DNA of 64,000 nucleotides. Origin: Gnetum montanum. Lineage: Eukaryota; Streptophyta; Gnetopsida; Gnetales; Gnetaceae. The first letter of the stretch is position 1. Every line of letters starts with the position of its first letter. The notes under the pieces were generated by a model. That model ran no database searches and was not told the origin of the DNA. It saw only the letters and a list, made by a program, of their open reading frames with translations. The translations under genes and the position numbers were made by a program. The stretch lies in the NCBI GenBank assembly GCA_015680685.1, contig MNCI01027002.1:186001-250000 (forward strand), given 5' to 3'. Of this stretch, positions 1 through 12,483 are shown piece after piece.

Positions 1-400
1 CATGAAATGTGTTCCATTATCTAAGATGAGTGCACGTGACACTCCAAACCTGTTGATGATCTATTGTTGGATAAATCATGCAATGGTGTTTGATGAGCAG
101 TTGACGACAGCTGCTGCCTCCACCCACTTTTTGCAGTAGTCCACAAAAATGATGATATACGTCTTCCCATTGGACAAGGGTGTGATGGGACCCATGAAGT
201 CAATGCCCCAGATGTCGAAGGGCTCTAGTGGTTAGATCCACTGTTGGGGTCCCTCCAATCGTGCAGTCATCCCACTCTCTCTCTGGCATCGTTCACAGGA
301 GTGGGTGAACCATTGTGCATCCCTAAAGATTATGGGCCAGTAATATCCTGTAAGTAGGATTTTAATGGCGGTGCATCATCTAGCATAGTGGCTTGCGCAA
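1..400 (-). pseudogene. E1 integrase (zinc finger and core, partial)
   Basis: The minus-strand translation shows the integrase zinc-binding region with an intact CERCQR motif near 270-300, preceded by a YYWPIIF segment. The core start WGIDFMG near 190-215 holds the first catalytic Asp, and LDNGTHF near 10-30 holds the second. The glutamate of the DDE triad lies beyond the window edge. Integrase would join element cDNA to host DNA in the nucleus. This part is nearly open, with a few stops, and looks better preserved than the same region of E2. Confidence 0.85.
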
Positions 401-711
401 GGCCCCTCGTGAGCATCTTGGAGGATGTGTAGTGTATCATCATCAGTCACACACCATCAGACTAGGACATCTATGCATACTTTGTAAAGGAAACCATTGA
501 TTTCCATGAAGCACTTGGCCTTATGGAGAAATTGTTGTTTCTATTAATAGTTCCACTCCTTTGGTAATTCCTAAGTTGTGAGATAGGTAAGGATGTGGCT
601 GAACCAAGGTGATTCCTTGGGCACCTACAGATCGACTGCTCCCACGAAAAGAAGTTCATCAAGGAATTGGTCAGAGAGGGGCTCCTCCTCTTTTGTGTCC
701 TCCCATCGCAA

Positions 712-1125
712 CTAAGACAAGTTGTCAGAAGCCACATTCTCAATTCTCTTTTGATCTATCATGGTGAGGTCAAATTCTTGAAGAATCACCAACCACCGTA
801 TGATACGGGGGCTCATCATTGGTTTGTTCATTAGAAACTGGATGGCACTATGGTTGGTATGCACGAACACCTTGTACCTGAGCACATAGTGTCGAAATTT
901 TTCCAAGGCGAACACCACCATCATCAACTCCTTTTCAGTGGTGGTGTAATTAAGCTAGGCACCCACAATACTATGGCTTGCACAATGAATATATTATGGA
1001 CATTTTTTATCATCATACTATGTAAGCATGACACCCAATGCATAGTTGGATGCAACCATCATGATGTGGTAAGGTTTGGACCAATTAGGTGCCCATAGAA
1101 CTAGAGTCTCTACGAGTTTCTATTT
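712..1125 (-). pseudogene. E1 RNase H domain and linker to integrase
   Basis: At 712-927 the minus strand encodes FALEKFRHYVL, then a TNHSAIQFL stretch (family consensus TDHSALKYL) and RWLVILQEFDL, the C-terminal half of the gypsy RNase H that degrades the RNA strand of the RNA:DNA hybrid. The family Asp of the TDHS motif is Asn here. The frame ends in an ENVASDNLS segment equivalent to the ENVVADHLS connection to integrase. The following linker (about 470-710) is frameshifted. Confidence 0.85.
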
Positions 1126-2050
1126 AAGAATTTGGAATGCAGATTCACATTTGCTAGTCTAGAAGAATGAAGCATCTTTCTTCGTGAGTTCCACCAATGG
1201 CTTGGTGATTTTTGAGAAATTTTTTATGAAGCGTCAGTAGTAACCAATGTGGCCAAGGAATGACTTAACATCTTTTACAGTGCTTGGTTGCCAAGTGATT
1301 CCTTGGATGAACCTGATTTTGTTAGGATCCACACTAATCCCTGTCTATGAAATACAGTGCCCCAGCACAATGCCCTTCTAGACCATTAAATGGATTTTCT
1401 GCTAGTGGAGCCGTAGGTTAGTGTCCACATATCTTTTCAAAACTTGCTCAAGGTGGTCCAAGGCTTGATCAAACGTGGTCCCATAGGTAGAGAAGTCAAA
1501 CGTGACCAATTTGTTGCTAGAAGATGCTGAGGACAAGGTGTTGGAAAGAGGCAGGTGCATTACATAGGCCAAAAGGCATCTTTTTGTATGCAAAAGTTCC
1601 CCAGGGACTTGTGAAGGTTATCTTGGCCTAGTCCTCTGGCACAATTTGCATTTGGTTATAGCCACTATAACCATCCAAAAAGTTGTAATAACAATGCCCC
1701 ACAATGGTATCCAACACTTGGTCCACAAATGGGAGTAGGAAGTGATCTTTGAAGGTAGCCTTGTTGAGCAATCAAATATCTATATAGACCCTCCATTTTC
1801 CACACTTCTTTGGCATGATAATGAGTGGACTGACCCATTCACTATCAACAATAGAGTAGATGAACCCTGCTTTTAGCAACTGCTCGATTTCATCTTTGAT
1901 GACCTGGTTCAATTTGGGATTTAATTACCTTTGTGGTTGCCTTTATGGCTTCATGGAGGGATTGATATAAATCTGATGTTGGCAAAACCTGGGATCCATT
2001 CCCATTAACTCAAGATATGACCATGCAAAAGTATCTTCCCATTTTTTCAC
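1126..2050 (-). pseudogene. E1 reverse transcriptase
   Basis: By position between protease and RNase H, and by nucleotide similarity to the RT regions of E2 (8,030-8,900) and E3 (17,900-18,800), this is the RT fingers and palm. The catalytic FxDD box, which reads FIDDF in E2 and FMDDF in E3, is damaged here: near 1,490-1,505 the frame reads VTFDFSTYG, so one Asp of the pair is missing. Stops are scattered elsewhere. The copy could not synthesise cDNA. Confidence 0.85.
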
Positions 2051-2554
2051 CACCTTCAGCAATTTCTTCTTCTGTTCAGGAGTAAGGGTGGCATTGATAA
2101 TTACCGATTTCCCATTCTACAAAAATGCATATTCTAGGTGGCCCTGTAAGGGTTTGAGTTCTAAGGGATCTTGTTTGAAACTTTCAAGGATTTGCAACTT
2201 TCCCTAATCATCTTGTTCATCAACAATGGATACTTGTTGATCAACCTCTTCCAAATGGTCCATGCTTTCTATGTAGGATCGTATAAGCTCCTCAGATGGT
2301 TCCATGCACAGAGTGCTGCTAGCAAGATCAGTGGTCAACCACTGGGTGCCTTCTTGAGTTGTGGCTACTATGTATAAACATTGTTCAACTTGTGAGTCCT
2401 TGGTACATTGACTACATGCTTGAATAGATCTCTGCTTAGTGGACCACAACTGCTGCACACAATTGCACCTAGAGTCACTGTACATGATGCATTGAATGCA
2501 CTTCTTCTCGATCTTCCCAAAAGGATTTTCCTTTGAAATTTCAAGGAAAATATC

Positions 2555-2893
2555 TCAGAGTCCTAGTCTTGCGTCCACCATGTTCAACCAGGCTCTTCCC
2601 ATTATGATTGGAAAGTTTCCCTTGCAATTTTCAACATGGATGACAAGGAAATCAATAGCATAGGACCACCCACAAATGGTGGTTACAATGTCCTCCACCA
2701 ATCCCAAGGGAACAATGATGGATTGGTCTGCCAATTTGACCCAAATTTTGCTCTCATTTAATAGGGGTAGGTTCCAATTCTTATACATGTCTTGTGAAAT
2801 CAAATTGAATCCTAACCCCAAATCCATAAGGGATTTACATGGCTCATTTCCTACCACCTGAAAATAGATGAGGGAACTTCCCAGATCAGTCAA
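2555..2893 (-). pseudogene. E1 aspartic protease (retropepsin)
   Basis: The open minus-strand frame of 112 residues carries the Athila/Tat-style protease. The active-site region reads LMDLGLGFNLIS, where the family usually has DLGAS; it is followed by KLADQSIIVPLG (flap region) and IIMGRAWL near the C end. The enzyme would process Gag-Pol. The catalytic Asp is present. The same domain is recognisable in E2 (9,444-9,810) and E3 (19,280-19,516). Confidence 0.85.
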
Positions 2894-2899
2894 TTTTTG

Positions 2900-5470
2900 A
2901 GGAAGGTGACCTACCTTTATCTAGTCATTCATTGCATATGTGAGCATGACCATTTGTAAGTTGAAGGGTGTTTGGTTTGAAGGCTGCTTGAAGGGTGGAA
3001 TAGTGGAGGTAGTTTGAGGTTCCGAGGCACTAGCCATAGGTGTGTGTGAGGGTGTGCTTAAGTTATTGGGCCAAAAGAAGGGACATTTCCATGGCTTGGC
3101 TTCTAGTCCACTTGGCTGAGGAGCAGGTTGTAGGTTGGCAACCCTCGTAGCATTGCATTGTTGTGGCTATGGTGGGATTCCCCCCTGCATGGGTGGAGTA
3201 GGTGGTAGTTGAGTGTGGTGCTGTTGAGTAGGGACGATAGGAGAAGGTGATGGAGGATAGTAAAGATGTAGCCTTTTCCCCCTAAGTGATGGATATTGTG
3301 GTCAAAAATATTCTAGCAATGATAGTAATTTTGAAAGGCTGCATGACTGGAAGAGTCTCGTGGAGAGACTGGTTGCTGAACGTAGTACCCATAGGAATCT
3401 AGCTATTGGTAAGGGTATTTCTACCTTGGAGGTGGCATCCCCCATGCTTGTGGGTGCTGCCATTATTGGAAGTGTTCATAAGGTTGTGCTGGTGCTCCAC
3501 TTGGATAATATCCTTACTGCTAGTGGAACTGCCTAGGATTTCCTTGTGGGTAAGGCAACCTTCAGGGTGTTTGCCTTTTTGCCAAATGAGGGTTCAATGC
3601 ATACATCCCAGACTCTTGTAGATGTGATACCATAGGATAGCACCCCTTAGGATGTTCATATTAGCATATGTTAGATTTATCATCCTCCTTTGTGTCAGAG
3701 TCTATAACCTATTTAGCTACAACAACTTTTCCCTTACCCTTATGATGGGCATGTTTAGCTTCCTTCTTCCTACGTTGGTCACAATCATTACCTTACTCTT
3801 TGGACTCCTCTACAATTTTTAGAACACTTTGAAATCTTTCATCCAGAGAGTCCCACATCTTGTCAACCTTTGTTAATATTTTAGAGGCAAATTTCGGTAG
3901 GGGTAAGGTTTTTTGGTCCACCGCTGCATCCAATGGTGATTCCTCCCCCTCTTCACAAAATCAAACCTTCCTCTTTCTGATGGAGGGATCCCGATTAAAC
4001 TCCTCTACACTCTCCTTCTTTCTGAGTTCCCCCTCTTCTTTGGCCACTTGTCAATGAGGTGCTGCAGTTGATGGACCCTTAGTTCTAATAGTCATCCTTG
4101 GGCATACACGCGAAGGATCTTTCTAGATTCAAAGCGAAGCCCATCAATGATATGGCAAAGTTGTGCCCACTAAGAGTAGCCATAACCAGGGCACCAATGT
4201 AACAATGAATAGTATCTACTCATGGCTACATCCAAGGGTTCATGATTACCTTATTTCTAGCCTTGGATTTGATGTCTCAGATTCACCACTCTAGAGTAGG
4301 TTTGATACTTGTCGTTGAAGATCTCCAACATCGTACTCCATCTCCTAATTGATTCCAGTTCCAAAGACCGGTACCAACTTTTTGCTTCTTTGATGAGTGT
4401 GCGAGGGAATAACTTAAGCTTTTTCCAATCATTGTCAATGTTTTGTAGGATGCACGGATCATGGAACGCTTGTAGGTGAGTTTGCATATCACAATTGTAC
4501 CCCCCTTCAAACCTAGAGATATTGTTCATGTCAATGCATTTGATTCGGCTATCTTCCAAGTGCCTACTAGGTATCTGAACTACCTCAGTGATATGAAGCA
4601 TGCTTCAAGAAGCCAACAATGGCTCATCTAAGTCATAGTCTTGTTGAGGACCATGATGTCTATGACGATTTCAGCTGCCTCTCCTTTCATGATAGTGAGG
4701 TTCGCATAACTGGTCATGCACTTCCTGACACTGTTCCCTTTAGTCCTTACGACCACCATTACCTCACTCCTTTATACCAAAATTATAATCAAAGTCTAAA
4801 CTAGGTGAAGGTAGAGGGAAGTAAGAGGATGTAGAAGAAGGAGAGGAGTTGCCACCACTCCGGTGTCAATCTTCCCCTCTACTCTAATGGCAGCCTCGAT
4901 CTTCCTACCCATCCTTGCTTGAGCCGTGACTTCTCCTATGTGACCCTCCATCCCCTTGGGAATCCTAGTCACTTGGTTGCTTGTTCTGGATGATGGACTG
5001 AATGATTTGATGCCCTAGAGGAAGTTCAGCCAAATGGGAATCATGAAAGATAGGTTCCCCATCATCCTGCAGCCCTTGCAAGAATAAGGGGTTACTGAAC
5101 TATTTCCCCTTCATGTGTTCATATCATTTTTCTTGCTGCTAGTCTCATGCCCATTGGGCCTTAGTGGGATGATAATCTCGATAGTCATGATCCTCCATGA
5201 CGTACTCCACATTACAATCCTAGATGCCTAGTCTGGTAAGATTGTGAAATAGCATTCAAGGAGCTAATCGATCACGTGGTAGTATGAGGTTGCCTTCCAT
5301 GTCCCACCATCGCGAATGTTCATACAAATGTAGGATGAAGGTGAAGTCAGATACATGTTCATCTAGATGGGTGTAGACCACCCGACATTCTTGTGGCACT
5401 GATGGGTTGGATTCATCTCGCCTGTGAGAAGAAGACATGTTGGATGTTAGATGATCCACTAATCGGTGTA
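2900..5470 (-). pseudogene. E1 gag
   Basis: Gag forms the virus-like particle. The N-terminal part is open at 5,256-5,459 and begins MDHLTSNMSSSHRRDES, a likely start just after the PBS and leader. The core Gag domain at 4,257-4,601 contains AFHDPCILQNIDNDWKKLKL followed by EAKSWYRSLE, matching the retrotransposon gag family pattern. A zinc-knuckle-like string (IC, then YEHPKGCYP) lies near 3,640-3,675. The rest, down to the protease, is low-complexity and broken by stops. Confidence 0.8.
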
Positions 5471-5583
5471 CCTTGCTTTTTACCTAGTCCACCTAGCGTG
5501 TGTAAATTTCACTATCCTAGGTCCATTCCAACGATGTGAATGATAATTTTGCTAAGGTTAAATGGCACATGTAAGACTCAAAA

Positions 5584-5601
5584 TCCACGATAATGGCACC
5601 A
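5584..5601 (-). other. E1 primer-binding site (tRNA-Asp type)
   Basis: On the minus strand this reads TGGTGCCATTATCGTGGA. The expected tRNA-Asp PBS is TGGCGCCGTTGCCGGGGA; 13 of 18 bases match and four of the five differences are C-to-T or G-to-A transitions. It lies two bases from the LTR end, where a PBS should be. Confidence 0.8.
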
Positions 5602-5602
5602 A

Positions 5603-6535
5603 TGATGAGCGGCTAGGTACCCCTACGCCCAACTATGCAAATCATGGGCGTTCACATGCGACTCAGTCAAATTCCGTAGACTATAAGCACTTTTCATACA
5701 CTAGACTTTAACCAAAAAAACCCTTTTTTAGAATGGTCATTGTATTCCCAACCTCACTTGTGATGCTCTAATTGTGATGGTTAAGTGAGATTGAGAAAAC
5801 TATTTTTTATGGCTTTTTACTTTATCCTTTAGCATCTAATTCTCGGAATGGAAAGTAATGAATGAAATATTATGTAATCTATAATTATCCTAATCTATAT
5901 CTTAACTCTTCTTAGCATAAGTATCCGATCCCACCTTCTCTACACATCCTAAGAATCCCCTAACCACTACTAGACTACCAAATGTTAAGTATCGTTGGGT
6001 TGCTAAGTGTTGGGTTTACATTTGAGATGGTCGTACTTATGGTTTCTACAAACTATAAAAGAGTAAGAGTGATTAAAATAATAACAACAGAAACTTAATG
6101 AATGATTAAAGCATATAAATATTAAACTATAAATGCATAGAAATGACTAAGTCCAATTGCTACAAATAATGCTTAAAAAGCTCATCTTTATTTCCATTCA
6201 TGCCAATGGGCTCAGGTACATCAGCACTCGAAGAAAGAGTCGGACACCTTTCTTACACCTACTACAAGCACTTGGAAAATATTCTAACTCTCATGGAAAA
6301 AAACTATAAGAGCTTCGCTACAACTTCCAAAAAGGTACCTAAGTGTGGTGGGAGCCCACTTATTTATAGGCCGAAATATACATTGCATAAATGGGGCCAC
6401 GTCAACGCATGGAATGATGCGTCGATGAGGCTACGTGAACGTGGCTACATATACGAGGCCACGTCGACACGACCATGTATATGGAACCCCGTATACGTGG
6501 CCTAGTAAACGCATCAACATTTTAGCACTTCATCA
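5603..6535 (-). repeat. E1 5' LTR
   Basis: On the plus strand the 933-bp block starts tgatgagcgg next to the PBS and ends cacttcatca, so the LTR has TGATGA...TCATCA ends. It shares many blocks with the LTRs of E2 and E3, for example catgctcaggtaca-like and gaaaatattctaactct strings. A GC-richer part near 6,395-6,510 repeats ggccacgt/acgtggcc motifs. The base after the right end continues E2 pol. Confidence 0.85.
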
Positions 6536-6559
6536 GCCACTAATCAATTTTCTTCTAGC

Positions 6560-7310
6560 ACATTGAGGTTGATTAACCTTTCTCTTTGTGCTAGGCTTAG
6601 GTTGAGATCCAAGTCAAAGTTGTTGAAAGTGTATGGAGCTCAAATTGGACTAAAAGTGTTAGAAGTTTTTCATACACTGGCTCATAGGGAGAGTAGCCTA
6701 TAGGGAGTTTCCACATTGAGTAGTAGGCTCAAAGGGCATTGCTAAGTTATATAATCTAGTCTCTCCTATATTTTCTTATAGTCCTTGTTAGGATCTTTGT
6801 GATCTCCCTATTGGTGACTTCTACTTGACTGTTAGCTTGGGGTGATAGGGTGTTGTTAATTTATGTTCAACCCCTAAGCATTGCATCAACTTCTGAAAGG
6901 TGGTACCTGTAAAATGGATTTCATTATCATAAATTAGTGCACATGGCACACCAAACCTATTCACAATATGTTGTTGTACAAATTTAGCAGTAGTGGATGA
7001 TGTACGATCAATGATGGTTGCTCCTTCTACTCATTTGGTGTAGTTGTCTACTACCACAATCATGTACATCTTTCTATTGGGCATGCATGTGATGGGACCC
7101 ATGAAGTTTGTACCCCATATGTCAAAGGGCTCTAATGGTTGAATCAACTATTGAAGACCCTCCATTCAAGTGGTCATTCCATCATCTCTTTGACAAAGTT
7201 CACAAGATCGAACAAACTGGTGGGCATCCCTAAAGATTATAGGCTAATAGGATTCTATCATCATCATTTTTATGCACATGTGTCTCCCTACATAGTGGCC
7301 TCTATAAGGG
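6560..7310 (-). pseudogene. E2 integrase (degenerate, truncated)
   Basis: Homologous to E1 1-400 and E3 16,600-17,290. The core start reads WGTNFMGP near 7,085-7,110 where the family has WGIDFMGP, so the first catalytic Asp is replaced by Asn. The second block reads YDNE near 6,935 and keeps its Asp. Stops are frequent, and the 3' end of the region is cut by the E1 insertion. Confidence 0.8.
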
Positions 7311-7477
7311 CCTTCATGAGCATCCTTGAGAATGTGCAATGGGTCTACATCAGGGACACACCAATGAACCAAGTAATTATCACACACCTTGTAAAGGTGT
7401 TTGTTGATTTCCATGAAGTAATTATCCTAATAAATAAACTGTTGTTTCTTTCTAACGTCCAAATCTTGTGGCATCTC

Positions 7478-8000
7478 TTAAGTAAGGAGGTAAGTAAGGA
7501 TTCCATCATACCATTTTGATTCGATGGGTACTTGGTCATTTATCACTCCTATAAAGAGGAGTTCGTCTAGAAATTGATCAAAGAGTGGGCTTTCCTCCTC
7601 TTTGTTATCCCATCTCAACAAAGAGATATGGTTAGTGATCACATTCTCAGTCTCTTTTTGATCTATCATTGTGAGATTAAATTCCTACAAGATCATGAAC
7701 CATCATATCATATAGGGGCTCACCATTGGCTTATTCATTAGGAAGCATATGACATTATGATCTATGTGCACAAACACTTTATAGTTAAGTGCATAGTGCC
7801 TAAACGTTTCAAGAGCATACACCACTATCATTAGTTCTTTCTTAGTTGTGATGCAATTCAACTATGCACCCACAATGCTTTGGCTTACGTAGTGGATGTA
7901 ATATGAATGTTTCTTATCATCCAACTGCATAAGCATGGGTTCCAAGGCATAATTAGATGCATCTATCATTATATGAAATGATCTAGACCAGTCCGGTGCC
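7478..8000 (-). pseudogene. E2 RNase H and connection segment
   Basis: The open stretch 7,478-7,669 starts MIDQKETENVITNHISLLRW, the end of RNase H and the connection to integrase, then continues into an acidic linker with FDQFLDELL and ESKWYDGILTYL, as in other Athila-like pol proteins. The upstream RNase H body (7,670-8,000) is recognisable only by nucleotide similarity to E1 and E3 and has several stops. Confidence 0.75.
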
Positions 8001-8920
8001 CATAGAATTGAAGTTTCTATGAGTTTTTCCTTTAGCTATTGAAATGCATGTTCACACTCCTTGGTCTAGATGAATGAAGCATCTTTCTTTGTAAGCTCAA
8101 CCAATCATTTTATGATCTTATAGAAATCCTCTATAAATCGTTGGTAGTAGCAAGTGTGTCCAAGGAATGATTAGATGTCTTTGACTATCTCTGGTTGGTG
8201 TGTGATTCCTTGGATGACCCTTATCTTTTCAGGGTTTATCTCAATCCCTACATAAGTAATTCTGTGCCCCAGTATTATGCCCTTCTAAACCATTAAATGG
8301 CATTTCTACCACTTGGACCTAAGGCTTATTGTAATACATCTTTTTAGTACATCCTCAAGGTGACCCAAGGCTTGCTCAAATATAGCCCCATAGGTAGAAA
8401 AGTCATCTATAAAGACTTCTACCCTGCTACCAATTTGCTATTGAAAAATACTACAAACCAAGTGTTGAAATGTTGTAGGGGCATTAGACAAACCAAATAG
8501 CATCTTGCAATATGCAGAAGTCCCCCAGGGTCTCATGAATATTATTTTTTCCTAATCTTCTTGTGCAATTTGGATTTGGTTATAGCCACTATAACCATCC
8601 AAGAAGCTATAATAGCAATACCCCAATATGGTGTCCAACACTTAATTCACAAATGACAATGGAAAATGATCTTTAAATGTTTTCATATTCAACATTCTAA
8701 AGTCGATGCAGACTTTCCACTTTCCACCTTTCTTTAGCACAATTACAATTGGGCTAACCCACTCACCATTCACAATGGGATAGATGAACCCCACCTTGAG
8801 GAGTTGTTCTTTTTCCTCTTTGATGATCTGCTTCAACTTGGGGTTTAGCTACCTCTATAATTATGCTCTTGGCTTCATAGCTAGGTTGGTGTAGATGCAA
8901 TGTTGGCATATCCTTGGATC
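8001..8920 (-). pseudogene. E2 reverse transcriptase
   Basis: At 8,642-8,836 the minus strand encodes the fingers region, including VNGEWVSPIVIVLKKGGKWK followed by a CIDFRMLN box, a standard gypsy RT motif. The catalytic box reads EVFIDDFSTYG near 8,385-8,415, so both Asp residues are present. Stops interrupt the frame on both sides. Confidence 0.85.
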
Positions 8921-9443
8921 AATTTTAGTTAGTTCAAGATATCACCAAGCAAAGGTTGTTGGCCATTTGTTAACCATATTCAACAATTTGTCTTTTTGTT
9001 TAGGATCAAGATTTGCATTGATTATAATTATCTTGCCATTTTCTAAAAATGCATACTCCATGTCAACTAGTAGATTTTTTAACTATAGGGGCTCCTACTT
9101 AAAATTATCAAGGATTGTGAACTCTCCCCAATAGGTATCATCAGCTTCATCATTAGAGAGTTGGTGATGAGCTTGATCTAGTTCATTCATGCTCTTGACA
9201 CAAGCACATGTCAGGCTCTCAGTAGGCTCCATGAATAGTGTGCTGCTATTAGAGTTGGCTATTAGCCATTGGGTGCCCTCCTATTTTGTGGCTACTACAT
9301 ACAGGTAGCTTTAGATATCAATTTCATGTGCACACTAATTGCATACTTTAATGAATGTACTTTTAATGGACTGGACGTTTTGCATGCATGCAATTGCACT
9401 TGTTATCGCTATACATGATGCATGGAACTCGCTTCTTCTTGAG

Positions 9444-9810
9444 TCATCCAAATTTGTTCTCCTTGGAGATTTCAAAGGTCAATTCCCTAATGTCCATTCT
9501 TGCATCAACAATGCTTAACCATGCACATCCCATAATGATGGGGAAGTCATCTTTGAAGTTTTCTACCTTAATCACTAGAAAATTGGTAGGATAGGACCAC
9601 ATAAAAACTATAGTCACAATGTCCTCCAGTAATCCCAATGGGACAATGATTGACTAGTTTGCCAATTCCAAATGGATATTTCTCTTCTTAAGAGGTGGTA
9701 ATTTTTAGGCATTGTACATGTCATGGGAGATGAGATTGATACCAAAACCAAAATCAAGAAGATCCTTGCATAGCTCAAGTCCAGCAATCTATAAATAAAT
9801 AAGAGGACTT
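9444..9810 (-). pseudogene. E2 aspartic protease
   Basis: The minus strand encodes the C-terminal half of the retropepsin (VEDIVT-like, VENFKDDFPIIMGCAWLS) at 9,444-9,638. Upstream, near 9,740, a DFGFGINLIS segment corresponds to the DLG active site of E1, with Leu changed to Phe. A stop separates the halves. Confidence 0.75.
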
Positions 9811-9989
9811 CCTAGGTTAGATCTCTTCATGGGAAGGTTGCCAACCTTAATCTAATTAGAGACAACATGAGTTAAAATCACAATGCATACCTAAGGTGCC
9901 ATTTAGCTTAAAGGGTCCTTGAATGTGTTTGGTGTAGAAGATGAGCATGCTGGAAATATAGGGTGACTAATTGCATTAGGTTGTGAGCA

Positions 9990-12360
9990 TTTTGGAGGAC
10001 TATTGGGTTGAGAAAATGCTCACTTCATGGATTTATTGTCCAAACCTCTTGGCTAGAAGGTTTGTTGTAAATTTACAGCCCTGGTAGCATTTTGTTGCTA
10101 TGGCTATGGGGGAATTTCACCCTGCATAGACTGAGTGAGAGGTAACTAGGTTGAGGGTAGAGGGATGTGTACACATGAATGCAAAGAGTGGTATGGATAT
10201 GGGGGATCCCCTTGAGTAGATGATGAATGAGTTCAATGGTACTCTAGAGGATAATATAGGTGTTGGAATGAGGCATGGCTAACAAATCCATGTGGAGAAA
10301 TGGGTTGCTTAACATAGTACCTATATGGATTTGATTTCCTATAAGGGTACTTCTATCTTAGTGGTGGCATCTCCCACAACTGTGGTTGCTTCCACTACTA
10401 GTATTGCTCATATGGTTGTGGTGGAACTCCACCTGGATAGTAAGCTTATTGTTGCTAGTGGAATCTCTTTGTATTGCCTTGAGGATCAGGCAATCATCTA
10501 GGTGATTACCTCCAAGCTAGTAAAGGATTTAGAATGTACACCCCAAACTCTTATAAGTGTAACACCATAGGAAAACATCCCTTAGGATATTCATATTCAC
10601 AAATGTTACATCCAACATCATCATTGGAGTCTATCTCCAGAACTTCTTCCAATATAGTAGCTTTACCCTTACCTCTTTAGTAGGCATGTTCAACTTCTTT
10701 CTACCTCCTATGGTCACAATCACTATTCTCCTCTTTGGATTCTTCAGCAATCTTCATAGTAGTTTGGAATTTTTCATCCAAAGAGTCTTATAGTTTATCA
10801 ACCTTTTCCAAAATATCATAAATAGATTTTTGGATGGAAAAGGTTTTCCTGTTCACCACCTCATCAAGTGGTGACTCCTCCTCATCACAAAATCAAACCT
10901 CCCTATTATATTCTTTTACACTTTCCCTCTTCACAATTCACCTTCTTCTTTTTCTACTTGCTCTATCAGCCTTTGGATCTAATGAGCTCTTAGTTCAAAT
11001 AATCTCCCGTGGGCATAAACCCAAGAGTTCTTCTAGTTTTTGCTCGAAGCCCATTTACGATGTGGCAAAGTTGTTCCCTTTGAGAATAATCATGGCCAAG
11101 GAATCACTGTAAAAGAAAATAATGTCTAGCCATGGTGGCATCCAAGGGTTCATGTGTTCCTTATTTCCAGCCTTGGATTTGTCTTCTCAGATTAGAAACT
11201 TTGGAGTACATCTGATATTTTTCATTAAATAGTTCTAACATGATACTTCATTTGCGAATGGATTTTAGTTCCAAGAACCAGTACCAGCTTTTTGCCTTTT
11301 TGATGAATGTCTTGAGGAATAGCTTCAACTTCTACTAGTCATTTTCTATATTTTATAAGGCGCATGAATAATGAAAGGCTTGTAGATGGTTTTGTGGATC
11401 AAAGTTATATTCTCCCTCAAATCTTGGAATATTGTTCATGTCTAAGTGCTTAACAGATAATCTCTCACATGCCCAGTTGGGATCTTGACTACCTTTGCAA
11501 TGTTAAGCATGTTTCAAGTTACCAATAGAGGTTCATCATCATCACTATGTCGATGATGCCAATGATGGTCTTTGCTACCCCTTCTTTCATGGTAGGCTCT
11601 ATGATCATTGTTGTCTTGCTAGTTACCTTCATCTCGATTATTTCTCTAGCTCCTTCTATCAGAACTAGAAGATGAAGAGGAATGTTCAAATTTAGATGAA
11701 AAGGATGAAGAGGAAGATGGACTGCCACCACCATCATGGTATTTTCCACCACCTCTTTACTTTTCATGGTCACAATCCTTATATTTCTTGTCTTCTTGAT
11801 GTTTGTCTAAGCTCCTACCTTGACCTCCATTTTTACCTAAACCTAGATTGTTTATAGTGGACTATAGGTTCAAGGCCACACCCCCATCACTAATAACACA
11901 AGGTGGAGAATCTTCTTGTTGAGAACCCCAAAAAGGGAGGATCCCCATTGTCATTTTGGTTTAGTGGGAATAAGGGATTTGTGAACTATTTCCCCTCCAC
12001 AAATGCATGGTGCTTCTCCTAGTGTTGATCTCTCCTACATTATGTTTCAATGGGACAATAGTCCCAGTAGTCATAATCATGCACAACGTACTCCTCTTGA
12101 AGATATTAGATGTTTAACATTCTAAGGGTTTGAAGTAGCATCCTAGATACAGATTGATCAAGAGGAATTACAATGTTGCCCTCCATATCTCACCACCATA
12201 GTTGTTCATCCTAATGCAGGATGAAGGTGAAATCAAACACGTACTCATCTGGATGAGTAAATACCACCTTGCATTCTTGAGGCACTGTTAGCTTTGAGTC
12301 ATCATGCCTATGAGATGAAGATATTTTGGATTAGTATGATTTATTAGTGTGCTTTTATTA
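9990..12360 (-). pseudogene. E2 gag
   Basis: Nucleotide-level counterpart of E1 2,900-5,470. The core Gag region is at about 11,170-11,510, and a zinc-knuckle-like CNICEYEYPKGC is visible near 10,585-10,615 with Tyr in the usual His position. The N-terminal part (12,180-12,330) parallels the open gag start of E1. Many stops. Confidence 0.7.
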
Positions 12361-12464
12361 TTATTATTATTTGTAATTTTAAAATGATGTTGACATTAGG
12401 GTTCATTCCAATGATATTACTAATTTTACCAAGCCTAAACAAGCCCATGTTTCAATAAAAAGAG

Positions 12465-12482
12465 TCCTTGGTAATAATGCCA
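12465..12482 (-). other. E2 primer-binding site
   Basis: The minus strand reads TGGCATTATTACCAAGGA. Against the tRNA-Asp PBS it has 11 of 18 matches, and all seven differences are C-to-T or G-to-A transitions. It lies two bases from the LTR end. Confidence 0.7.
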
Positions 12483-12483
12483 A

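Larger units (their letters stand above)
1..6535 (-). mobile_element. Ty3/gypsy LTR retrotransposon E1 (3' end off window)
   Basis: The element reads right to left: 5' LTR (5,603-6,535), PBS (5,584-5,601), gag, protease, RT, RNase H, integrase. It runs off the left edge before the 3' LTR. The order protease-RT-RNase H-integrase is the gypsy order, and the DLG-type protease and tRNA-Asp-like PBS fit the Athila/Tat side of the family; no chromodomain is visible. The right end abuts sequence homologous to the pol 3' part of E2 and E3, so E1 sits inside E2. Stops and frameshifts break the polyprotein, but it is less decayed than E2. The exact lineage needs an RT tree. Confidence 0.9.

Noticed and set aside
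471-743. 90-residue minus-strand protein
   Set aside because: Out-of-frame reading of the E1 linker between RNase H and integrase.
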